This document shows positions 25,041-35,020 of a DNA stretch of 64,000 nucleotides, one piece after another (the stretch's first letter is position 1; each line of letters begins with the position of its first letter). Under the pieces are notes generated by a model. That model was not told the DNA's origin. It did no database searches and was given only the letters and a program-made list of their open reading frames with translations. Source of the DNA: Nannobrachium achirus (taxonomy: Eukaryota; Chordata; Actinopteri; Myctophiformes; Myctophidae). The stretch spans positions 17,125,862 through 17,189,861 of the forward strand of contig OY997650.1 in NCBI GenBank assembly GCA_963921795.1, written 5' to 3'. The translations under genes were made by a program, and so were the position numbers.

Positions 25041-25585
25041 TGAGTATTATTGCGACTGTTAGGTCGCAGTTACTATCGAAACCTCCACCGGCTGTCACTC
25101 TGTCCGTGTGACATCATACTTTTGCCCTATTCATATCTCCGTTACCATTGCCCCTATCCATGCCAAACTTTGCACACACTCCTTGGCTGCCTGATTTCTC
25201 ACATGGCCCTCCAGCGCCACCATGAGGCCGATTCTTGCAAAACATTTGCGAACACTGCTCCTACAGATTTTGGCCTAAAATCACACAAATTGATTGTCAA
25301 ATCACAACCTCCGTCCCTGATTTCACACATGCCCCTCTCTAGCGCCACCATCAGACAGATTTTTGCAAAACACATTTTACAACACTGCTCCTACAGATTT
25401 TGGCCTAAAATCACGCAAATTGGATGGCAAATCACAACCTCCAAATCAGCAGATCTGTTGACTTTATTTTGTTTTAACCTTGTAGATCGGCTGATTAGTT
25501 GATTTTTCTTATTTTTTTTATCCAGGCCCTGTTTTTTGCATGTGAACTGAATCTAACTGATGGCTTTGCTTGGTTTTCAGAAAAA

Positions 25586-25622
25586 ACTACATTTCCCAGA
25601 ATGCAGCAGCTAAGATGGCTGC
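25586..25622 (+). promoter_or_regulatory. ZNF143/YY1-type motif pair, unit 6 module C
   Basis: Motifs at 25586-25604 and 25612-25622. Confidence 0.6.
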
Positions 25623-26235
25623 TTGTTGCAATCAGTTTGATTTGTCAGCACCTGGCCGCAACACAGCTTCTCCGAGTCAGGCAATCCAAATGTTTTTGCT
25701 CTTAACCACCGAGCTCTGCTTCACTGTGTAGCTGGCTCTCGAAGGGACTCTTCCATCGAGCAGTAAGCAAAACTCCACTATGTTCTCCTCTGTCGCACAT
25801 TTGCTCTGTATTTTGCCACATTGCTAATGGTGGTTCTATCTGTTCCCATTGTAGGCAAATTAGGAGCTGCATCTGAGTCTTGGAAGAGAAATGGCATGTG
25901 TTAATGGAAGCAACAGCATACTGTGAAACATATGTTTCGAATGTAACCCCTGTTTGTTAAGTTCTGGAAAGAAGCATATTTTGAGTTAAAAGCCCCGGTT
26001 TTGGGAAGAACTTTATTTCATGTTTTAGGGGAACACCCCATTGAATAAAACAACGCTTATTGCGTTTTCACCTTGAGAACTGTTTCCGTGTGCTGGTTTG
26101 GGTTCAGACTTAACAATACTTAATGTTTAAAAACTTTATTTGAAGACGTGTTAAAAGCCCCGGTTTTGTGAAGAACTTTATTTCATGTTTTAGGGGAACG
26201 CCCCATTGAATAAAACAACGCTTATTGCGTTTTCA
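25612..26235 (+). ncRNA. Predicted two-exon transcript with doubled polyA region, module C unit 6
   Basis: Donor at 25763, exon 2 from 25855, AATAAA at 26044 and a second AATAAA at 26209 from the same 165-bp duplication seen in unit 4. Confidence 0.38.
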
Positions 26236-27177
26236 CCTTGAGAACTGTTTCCGTGTGCTGGTTTGGGTTCAGACTTCACAATACTTAATGTTTAAAAACT
26301 TTATTTGAAGACGTTTACTACTTGAATTATTTGAAAACATTGTGATTTAAAAGACATGCCTGAAAATGGCTAGGTTGTTAACCCTCTGTTTTGAAGGTTT
26401 ACAACCTGATGACCAACTCTTCAACAAAGACAACTAATGAAAAAGTTGGAAAATAAAGATTGAGTTAAAACCTTGAGGAGTTCTTTGGAACTATTTTATG
26501 TCTGTTGCATATAGTCTTTTGCATACATGTTGTGTAGAGGTCAATTTGTGCTTTCACCAATAACTATGCCGATTAGTGTAAAATCGGCAGAGTCTCTGTC
26601 ATTTATAGCGCCACCAGAAGGCCGAAAATGCATTCTTCGATATTACTCCTTCAGATTTTATCCGATAATCACACAAATGTGCACACAGTATCTCTACAGT
26701 GATGTAATCATGACGGATTTGTCCAATATCATATTCTATCTAATTGGCTAACATTGAATTCCAAGGTTTGCAGGATTGCTCCTTTTTGAACAAAATGTCT
26801 CAAACGCAGCCTGCTATTTGTGTGAGATTTTGCATGCACATTCCCACTAGGCCAAGGAACAGATGCCACCCTTCTCACATTGGCCTGTTATAGCGCCACC
26901 AGCGGGTCAATTTTTGCAAAACCCATTTTTGGAACAAAATGCCTCAAATCCCGCATGCAGCGTCCGATTGCCGTGAAAGGCCAAAGAACACGTGGTACCC
27001 TTTTGACTTTGGCCTATTATAGTCACCACTAGGCCAAAAAAAAAAACACCTGACCTGCCGGAGACCTGTTCGGAAGAACACTGCTTCCAGTTTTTCTTTG
27101 ATTTCTTCTTTGCTTTCCCTTGATGCCTTTTTGCTTTCCTGCTATTTATGCCTTGGCCACTTTATTGCTGCTTGCAG

Positions 27178-27837
27178 CTATATTTTGCTCTGCTTTTGGG
27201 TTGCTTCTCTCCAATGTGTCAGGTAGCTTTCTTTCTGCTGTTTTATAATTTGGTTTAGTCCAGTGAATTGTCTGTCTGGTGGCTCTGCTTGTGTTTGTGT
27301 ACAGAGTTCCCGGACCAGTTGGCTGAGGGGGCATCTCTCTAGGGTTTCTCTGTGTGTGAGTGCCTTGTTATGAAGTGCATCTGGGTCACTTTCTTTTAAG
27401 TGGTTATAAAATTTGAATGCTCTCTTTTTTATTTTGATTATGAGAGGGTATCGTCCTAATTCTGCCCTGCATGCATTATTTGGTGTTTTCCGCTGAATTC
27501 TGAGAATTGATTTGCAGAATTCTGTGTGCAGGGTCTCTATTTGATGTTTGTCCCATTTTTCAAGGTCTTGGTTTGCGGCTGGTCCCCAGATCTCGCAACC
27601 ATAGAGGGAAATTGGTTCTATCACAGAGTCCAGTATTTTTAGCCAGGTTTTTATTGGGATGTCTATTTTGATGTTCCTTTTGATGGCATAGAAAGCCCTT
27701 CTTGCCTTGTCTCTCAGGTCTTTTACAGCTTGGTTGAAGTTTCCTGTGCTGCTGATGTTTAGGCCAAGGTAGGTGTAGTTTTTTGTTTGTTCTAATGGGA
27801 TTGTATTTAGAAAGAATTGCTGGTTTTGGCGGCTGGA
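27178..27837 (-). pseudogene. Non-LTR retrotransposon ORF2 C-terminal fragment
   Basis: The minus strand holds one open frame of about 220 codons with features of the region downstream of reverse transcriptase in LINEs: YLGLNISSTGNF, then KARRAFYAIKRNIK, then YGCEIWGP and RKTPNNACRAELGRYPL. It lacks the catalytic RT motifs and has no poly-A tail, so it is truncated at both ends. It meets array unit 6 at 27178-27182 and unique sequence at about 27838. The clade is not certain. It is not the same family as the L2 at 34139. Confidence 0.7.
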
Positions 27838-28544
27838 TCACTCAGGTTAATGTATTTAATCATGATGTGCAACTATTAGCTCAACATGAGGTTTCAGCCG
27901 GCTGAGGAATCTACCACCCCATTGCTATGAATCTTATGTGCGTATCAAGACAGCCTCCATGTGGACCGAGTATTTAAAAGACAAAAAGGCGTGCATGCGT
28001 GTGTGTGTCACAAAGCAACAGTGGCCCACGGCAACACAGCGGCATGATGCTTACACTTATCTCTTCCTTAAAAGTCACCATTTCTAAAGCTCAGATTTCA
28101 GACAGAAATATCACAATGGAACAAAACTATACTGATTCCGTTCCCACTTGGTTGAACTCTTTTATTTGTATTCACCAGACAAACAGGCAGCTGCCAACCG
28201 TCCCCAGGCATCTGCAAGCATGCATGGACATTCATATTATTCACTTTTGTAAATCACAGATGACTCCATAGCCTTGGTACTGACAAAGGCTGGGCATGCA
28301 CACTGTATGAGTCAAATTTCCCTCTAGTCTATGTGAGCACTCAGGTTGTGCTTGATGATCAGACCATACAGCATGAGCACATAAATTGTGAGTTTTGGCT
28401 TGACAACACAGGCCATTCACCCCTACAGCGTTTGTAATAAAATCACACAGGGTATGCCAGGCTTTAACCCGTTAAGGTTAAATTCTACAAATGCCTTCTA
28501 AATTAAATCAGTAGTTCTCACACCTTCAAGATTTTTCAAACATG
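27838..28544. other. Unique sequence, no gene seen
   Basis: AT-rich non-repetitive sequence with only short unsupported frames. A TTAACCCGTTAAGGTT stretch near 28470 resembles flanks of other hairpin copies. Confidence 0.5.
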
Positions 28545-28601
28545 TTAAAAAATAGCAGATGTACAAGTTCGCTGCGAACTTGTAGATCTGCTATTTTTTA
28601 A
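28545..28601. repeat. Dispersed hairpin element, copy H1
   Basis: 57 bases with 28-bp arms (TTAAAAAATAGCAGATGTAC... and its reverse complement) and one mismatch around a single central base. The inner part is GTTCGC/GCGAAC in place of the commoner GCTCACA. Confidence 0.85.
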
Positions 28602-29129
28602 TAGCCAACGCAAGAATCTACGGATGCTTTCCCGGTTTTAATGGGTTTTAAGAAAGCAAATCCCCTAGCTGCTACCGCATGACAAATTATTTAGGATGGT
28701 CCACTCATGGTACACAGGCTCAAGCATAAACAATTCATTATAGTACTGGGATTAATGAAACAACGTGACTGTAAACAATGGTTGGCTGGATGGTTTATAA
28801 GTATTTGAGAATTCGAGAGTCAATAAGTCTAGAGTTTCAGCTAATGCAGACTGCACTGAAGCAAATGTGTGTAATATCTTCCAGGTACCTCAGTGATGGG
28901 CTTGTTATTGTAAAGAAATATTTACACATTGTACTGTAGACATTCACATTAAGCTGAGAGGAAACAACGGTGCTACTTTTTTATCTTGCTCTGTCAAAGC
29001 CGCCTTTCGTTATTTCCAAAAGGTGTGAATTATGACAGAACTGTGTCATGAAATCAGAACAAAATGTAATGCATGTGGTACTTCACTACTCCGTGCACGG
29101 ATATACCACAGTGAATACATGTATTACAC
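28602..29129. other. Unique sequence, no gene seen
   Basis: No frame, repeat or RNA gene is supported here. Confidence 0.45.
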
Positions 29130-29591
29130 CATACATGGGCAACTGGCCACATGCGGCCCCCACCTTCACTTAATGCGGCTTGCAGGTTAATACCGGAATA
29201 CTGATATATTACTGATTTCAGCTGTTACAATTCCAAACATGACCTGCTTTAATTCCGTCAGTCAATATTAGTAGCTTAATGACTAGTATAGTAGTATTAA
29301 AATGTATTTTTCTTTATGTCCAATTTATTTGTATTTAGGTTCATAAAGTTAACATGACTATATAACTAAATGCATTTGAAATTAGATAAAAATGTTACAT
29401 TTCAGGATAAAGATTATTCAGAATTACAATTCAAAAGAAGCAAAAATAGCCGATCTACGATCTGCTATTTTTGCTTCTTTTGTATGAGATACTAGAATGA
29501 CAAAGTAGGACGTAGCAATATGTAATGTGGCCCTCTGGAGTGAAGGTGGAAATATAGTGACCCTCCCCATCGTCAAAGTTGCCCACCCCTG
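29130..29591. mobile_element. hAT-like element, CAGGGGTGGGCAAC family
   Basis: The right end reads AGTTGCCCACCCCTG and the left end is a diverged CATACATGGGCAAC, an inverted pair. Flanks TATTACAC (29122-29129) and TATTAAAG (29592-29599) agree at 6 of 8 positions. The interior carries hairpin H2 and no transposase. Confidence 0.55.
29432..29482. repeat. Dispersed hairpin element, copy H2, long matched arms
   Basis: The arms start CAAAAGAAGCAAAAATAGC and end GCTATTTTTGCTTCTTTTG. The outer CAAAAGAAGC part is private to this locus. One mismatch over 24 bp and a 3-base loop. Confidence 0.85.
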
Positions 29592-30184
29592 TATTAAAGT
29601 GTGGTGTCTACAAATCACTTTTTTATATTGGACTGTTTAGCAAACAGCTAGCAGCAGCACCTTGCTGTTCAGTTTCGACCTCCCAGGGTCTTCATTAGAG
29701 CGTGACTGAAAACAACCAATCGAACCCCCTTGCTTCCACAGAGATGTTCCTTGAATCGTGAGTCACAGGGGCTGCTAGGAAAGGAAACAAAACCACCCCC
29801 GACTTGACTGACCCGGTGAAAGGAGTCACTCATCTTGAAATAGGCGAGAAAAGAAAGCTTGGATTCCCCATGGGGTGGTCTCACGCTGGGTGGATAAATA
29901 ACAGTCAACACTGTGCTTCCTGTATCCATTCACTGTTATAGGCGCCCCCGACTGGCATGCTGAGGGCAGATTTATTGAGGAAGTGGAACAGGGCTGACAG
30001 GAGTTCAAGGAGGCTTCAAACGCTCAATAGTCACTGTCTTGCAAGGATGACCAGCACAATTCAAACTGCAGAAAAGCTGCTCAGAGTCTGATTCGGTTGC
30101 GGTGAAAGTGGGCCGCAGTGATACGAAGGATGTCGATGCTGACTTCAATTTCCTAAGTGTCAACAATAATGATTTCTCTACCTT
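29592..30184. other. Unique sequence, no gene seen
   Basis: Short overlapping minus-strand frames (29669-30008) show no recognisable domain and no splice or start context. Confidence 0.45.
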
Positions 30185-30186
30185 TA

Positions 30187-30551
30187 GGGATGGGACGATA
30201 TGAAAATTTCATATCACGATTATTGTGACAAAAGAAATCGCGATTTACGATATTATAGCGATAATCAAAACCCATTATCCTGGGGTGGAATGTTTGCCAA
30301 AAAATAGCAGATCTACGTAGAGACATTTGATAGAGTGAAAAAAAGACTGTATCAAGTAGCCTACGTATATTTATATTTTACCAATTAAAGAGGGTTTAAG
30401 TGGTACCGGATATGCAGCTCGGCAAATGAAAGGTGAATTGATCCCAGTGCATGACGGAGGACGATATCACGATAAATTAAATCTCCACGATACGATTATC
30501 GCTAGAGTTTTTTATCACGATAAACGATAATATCGCTTATCGTCCCATCCC
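30187..30551. mobile_element. TA-flanked MITE, GGGATGGGACGAT family, copy 1
   Basis: Inverted ends GGGATGGGACGATA and ATCGTCCCATCCC are flanked by TA on both sides, as expected for Tc1/mariner-like insertions. The interior is rich in GCGATA/CACGAT repeats. It holds half of a hairpin (30296-30320). Confidence 0.7.
30296..30320. repeat. Dispersed hairpin element, copy H3 (left arm only)
   Basis: GCCAAAAAATAGCAGATCTA is present but the right arm is lost. The matching place in the sister MITE (40155) has both arms. Confidence 0.7.
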
Positions 30552-30553
30552 TA

Positions 30554-31199
30554 CTCTCCATACAGATGTTAATGGCAAGGAAGGACACACTGCGACTGAA
30601 AGCACTTCCTGTATCTATTTCAAAGAAATGACCTCCACGCAGCATACGGATACAATGCCTTATTTCAGTGGATGTCAAGATGATGGAACGTCCTTTTTAC
30701 TCCAACTCACAAATGGGAGGAGAGCTCTCCACAATCTACTGTGTGCACGTAGAGTAACGGGCAGTTTCAATTACCATATAGCGTGCTCCATCTGCTCCGC
30801 TGTTAACATTACCTAGCTGCCACTATACAGCACACACCGCAGAGCCTGAGTGCATGCTAATTCAGGTCATTTCAGGGGTTAAGTGGTGCTCACTGAAAAC
30901 CAGTGGAAAGGAGGGAGGAAGGAAGAGTTGGTAGAAAGAAAAGGAAATTCAAGGATTCAAGATGTTATTCGTTCTCATATACACAGTACAAAAGTACACC
31001 AGAGTAAAACTCTTGGGTTTCGGTTCATCAATATTGTAGCAACTCTAACAAAAGAAAGAAGTAAAGACAACAACAACAACAACAAAGTAGTTTGGTAAAG
31101 AAAGGAGTAAAGGTGAAAAGTGCCACAGCAACAAATCATGGCGTCAGCCCCACAGATCTCAAACTGGTACGTATATAAATTCATAAATGAATTGTTCAC
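30554..31199. other. Mostly unique sequence with a short (CAA)n tract
   Basis: A CAACAACAACAAC tract lies at about 31068-31084. No gene is supported. Confidence 0.45.
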
Positions 31200-31202
31200 A
31201 GA

Positions 31203-31204
31203 CT

Positions 31205-31235
<31 letters not shown>
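31203..31235 (+). repeat. (ACAG)n microsatellite
   Basis: About seven copies of GACA in tandem. Confidence 0.9.
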
Positions 31236-31800
31236 TTGCAGGTACTGTAAATACTAGACATGCCATGTCTTGGCCATATGGCCAGTGATGTATATCGGAC
31301 CAGTTACCCATAAACGGAGACTCCTGGTACCCTATATGGAGATCCATTTACTGTATATGGGTATGCTGTGAGAGCCCAAACATGCTTACTTACTCAGTTA
31401 TTCGTTATGTGAAAGACCTATGATGTCTATGACATCTGACATCATACATAAAATCCCTTTTATGCCCATACATGGAGATCCCTGTCTGTAGAACCTGCCA
31501 CACAGATATGGGCTGTCTTGGCCATATATGGATTCTGTTAGTGTGGTATGTGGCCTCTATACTGTATAGGCATTCCCATATGAAGTCCTGTTGGATATGG
31601 GCTTAATATTGATGACATCAGGGAACTCCATATATGGGCATAAAAGGGATTCTGTTTGTGTGGTTCCCCTGACATCACAGTGAAGTCCGAGCATGATGTC
31701 TGAGCGGACACCCATTCTGTTAGAGTGGTTCGCCTGACATCACAGTGATGTCAGAGCGGCAAACCCCTAGACCGTACAAAAGTGTACACGTCCAGACGGA
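31236..31800. repeat. Degenerate CCATATATGG-rich repeat region
   Basis: Variants of CCATATATGG(G) recur at about 31274, 31330, 31464, 31520 and 31630, with related text GACATCACAGTGA near 31672 and 31737. An inverted pair with 25-bp arms (one mismatch) lies at 31452-31476 and 31627-31651. It may be a decayed tandem or MITE family. Confidence 0.5.
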
Positions 31801-32190
31801 GTCAGCATGTGCCGTTTCACATACTAAACTGCGACCTTCGGTTGCAATTATCCTATTTATTTAGTCATGTTTTTTTTACCTTTACTCTTATCTGTAGTAC
31901 CCATGTTTCAACCCGCTGCTATGACAACTGAAAACTATCCATGGGGTGAGTAATCGATAGAGAAAATGTTCATTTCGGGGGTGAACTATCCCTTTAAACG
32001 TGGTGTGAGTGAAATTGATCTTCCGTGGCAGGAGAAGGGAGTGCTCGCACCATGGTGACATCTTGCCTGCTCAGGGCAGGAGGCTGCTGACACACCAGGT
32101 GGATGTGCTGAATAGGCTTCCGACAGCCACTATGGGTGATTGGCTTCAACGGGGAGCTGATATTGGCATAGAGCCCATGTCAAGGGGCCA

Positions 32191-32192
<2 letters not shown>

Positions 32193-32250
<58 letters not shown>

Positions 32251-32281
32251 GTGCGTGTGTGCGTGTGTGTGTGTGTGTGTG
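32193..32281 (+). repeat. (GT)n microsatellite
   Basis: About 89 bases of GT with GTGCGTGT interruptions. Confidence 0.95.
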
Positions 32282-33139
32282 GTGTCCTAACCCCTCTAAT
32301 TAAGTGGCCTGCAGTCACAATGCGCCTCCCACCTGCCAGGATGATTCACGCCGCTCAATAACCGACAAGCAAAACGGACAATTTACACCAGGTCATAGTT
32401 AAGACAGATAGCATCTCGTGAATCAGGATATCAGTCTTTTAATCGTCTGTCATCTCGTCTGCAACTTCCAGTTTCACTACCAGCAGCAAATGGCTATGAC
32501 TGACTGACTGACTGCACAGCGATGTTTAAAGGCTGCTAGGTGAAGGCAGCTTAGCCCGAGATAAGCGTGTTTGGAGCGACAGTTCTACAGCATTGCCTCC
32601 TGGGATGTGTGGGGGGCGGCGGTGGCAGTGGGGTGGCAATCAGTGGGGGCACGGAGCTGTCACTCAATTGGTCTCGCTCTGACAAAATGCCTTGAGCGAG
32701 CTAAGGTAGCAGACCGCCAAGCCTGCCAGGCAGTGGCCAGGCTACTATTGATGTAATCAATGTTTCCCCACTTTCCCACTGAAAGTTCAATCTTATTTAA
32801 CAAACTGAGGGCTGGAAGTAACTGACTTCACTTGCAATGTTTGATTTGGAAGAGGAGGTTATTAACTGATAATTGTCACCACTGTAATTATCATTTGACT
32901 CAAACTCTTTTGTCGTTTTGGTATTTGTTTTTATTTGCGGAAGTGTATATTTGAGCGGCGGTCAGCCCCTCCTCTGAGTAGCTATGTCCGTGGCTATGTG
33001 GCTGGCTGGCTTTGTCCGTATCATGGGAAATACCTCTGCTGACCACACACACATACACAGCCTCCACTGCTCAGTTCACACAGGTGTGATTTGTTTTTTG
33101 TAAGAGTTTCTTTTCAAATGGATTGTTATTTGAGGTGCT
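32282..33139. other. Unique sequence, no gene seen
   Basis: It contains GACTGACTGACTGAC at 32498 and a GC-richer patch near 32600. The 61-codon frame at 32571 has no recognisable domain. Confidence 0.45.
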
Positions 33140-33290
33140 TTGACCACCTAAACCTCAGCGTCTGTATTCTGGGGAAAACTTAGCAGAAAATGGCAGATTT
33201 ACAAGTATGAGCAGCATGTACTGTAGATCTGCCGTTTTCAGCAAAGATATTTGTAATGTAGAGCGAAAATAGAAAAGACACTAGTATAGA
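33140..33290. mobile_element. Diverged fragment of the CAGGGGTCTTCAAC hAT-like family
   Basis: GCGTCTGTATTCTGG...AACTTAGC aligns with GCGTCCATATTCTGAGAACT in the copies at 54918 and 61007. No ends remain. Confidence 0.45.
33183..33242. repeat. Dispersed hairpin element, copy H4 (diverged)
   Basis: GCAGAAAATGGCAGATTTAC pairs imperfectly with GTAGATCTGCCGTTTTCAGC around a loop containing GTATGAGCAGCATG. Confidence 0.7.
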
Positions 33291-33378
33291 GCCCTGAGAG
33301 ACTCCGGGCAACCAAGTATGAGGTTTAAGTGGTCGACTGTGTGCTCTCCCTCATGCCTTTTGGCACACGGAGAGCTCT

Positions 33379-33404
33379 GGGGGGGGGGGGGGGGGGGGGG
33401 GGGG
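33379..33404 (+). repeat. Poly(G) tract of 26 bases
   Basis: An uninterrupted G run after GAGAGCTCT and before TTACGTACGTCAC. It could form a G-quadruplex. The length may be unreliable in sequencing. Confidence 0.9.
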
Positions 33405-33900
33405 TTACGTACGTCACAGTGAAATGAATGCCTGCTGCATGGATGATATTTTCAAATGTCAAAGAAAAACCTAACCTTTTATTTGGGTTCATGTATTGTG
33501 GGTTTTACCCAGATGCCAAAGGTGTAACATTAAAACGATCGATTTAATAACAATGACTTCAAACAATCTTCAAACTGTCTACGTCAAACAATGACTGCCT
33601 TTTTAAGGTCTGTGACGTCTGTGCATGCTTGCTGCGAGAACATCACAGTATCATGTTCCGTTTAACATTTGACATTAATATCACAATCCAAACCATAATG
33701 TTAACTAGATGTAACATTTCGGAGCACAGCATAACGTTTTGTGAAGGCATATGAAGAACTAAGATGCAGGATGTCAGAAACATGGAACCCTTTTACAGCA
33801 AGGGTTCATATTTTAGATAGTGATTAGAGAAAAGAAAAGATGTGTTAAAATGTTTTCATTTCTTTCTTTCTATCGTTTTAGTGAATTTAACAATTTAGAT
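33405..33900. other. Unique AT-rich sequence, no gene seen
   Basis: No frame or repeat is supported. Confidence 0.45.
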
Positions 33901-33904
33901 TTGC

Positions 33905-34090
33905 ATGCATGCCCCCAGGTTGGGCAGGCTAAATATGTGTTTTTAGACACAATAAGCTCATTCCCAAGATGCACCACAATCTTTCATGGGCAGATGTGAC
34001 TTATGGGGGCTGGTGTAATTAGTAATAAAGAAATTGACTGCAAATTGTGTCTAAAAAGACATATTTAGCCACTTGTACACATGCCCCCAC
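33905..34090. mobile_element. MITE-like inverted repeat element
   Basis: Arms 33927-33953 and 34044-34070 are inverted copies of 27 bp with one mismatch (GGCTAAATATGTGTTTTTAG and its complement). Weaker pairing extends to ATGCCCCCA at both outer ends. It sits about 20 bases before the L2 element. Confidence 0.6.
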
Positions 34091-34138
34091 CCACTGAAAT
34101 CAAAATACTAAAATCGCTAAAACAATAGAATGAAGTAA

Positions 34139-34699
34139 ATGACATCGCTCTGTGATATCTCTCCACTATACCCCCGTACGCTCACGTCATCCCCCCTCTC
34201 CCCTCCAACTACGCTTCTGGTCGGAGATTCTATCATTAAACACATCCGCTTAAATAACACAATAACGCAATGTTTTCCTGGGGCAACCACAGCAGATCTC
34301 CACGAAAAAATATCCGAAGTCCTGGTTTCCCTCCCCCCCTCTGTCACAAGCATCATCCTCCATGTAGGCACCAACGATCGTCACTCAGAACTCTCACGAA
34401 AACACTTTACGCAACTCTTCAACATCCTCGGCAAAAGTGGATAGTCCATATACATCTCTGGCCCACTGGCCACGCTGCGGCGTGGCGACGTCCACTCCAG
34501 TCGGCTACTGGCGTTGGATCACTGGTTACAATCGGCATGCCATCTCCACAACATCCGATATATCCACAACTTCCATCTCTTCTGGGAACGTCCATCTTTT
34601 TTTGTTGTTGATGGGCTCCATCCGAGTAAACTTGGATGCCAAGCCCTGACAAATAATCTCCGACGCTCCATAGCATCACGGACGATATTAAAACGCTGA
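34139..34699 (+). pseudogene. L2 ORF1, SGNH/GDSL esterase-like, one nonsense codon
   Basis: Known ORF1 proteins of vertebrate L2/CR1 elements carry an esterase-like domain. Here LLVGDSIIKHI contains the expected catalytic Ser (codon 31 from 34139), HVGTND is the block with Gly-Asn, and DGLHPSKLG (from 34610) carries the catalytic Asp and His. A TAG at 34442-34444 interrupts the frame between NILGKSG and SIYISGPL, and no base shift is needed to continue. The frame ends at TGA 34697-34699. The true N-terminus is missing because of 5' truncation. Confidence 0.75.
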
Positions 34700-35020
34700 C
34701 TGTTTTCCTCCACAGCTGTCCAGACCAAAACAGCTGATTACACTCCCACACCAGCCACTTCCGGTCATCGCTACAACTCCCCCTGGTGGTCGGGAGGGTC
34801 TCCTCCTTCTACCAGGTCCAAATCTCAGTCTACAAATTCCACTCTAAATAATATAATTCCTGTTGCTCAACCAATCACTATTTTTAATATAAACACTATA
34901 ATTAGACCTAGAAAACAAAGGCTGCTATCAGCCCCTGGTATCCACTCCAGCTACTCCAATCTCTGCACGCTAAGAAGTGACACCCCACCACCAGAGTCAC
35001 CCATCACTGCACCTGTTGTA

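Noticed and set aside
27560-27841. Second minus-strand frame over the LINE fragment
   Set aside because: It is a shadow of the real frame, which continues unbroken from 27178 to about 27837.
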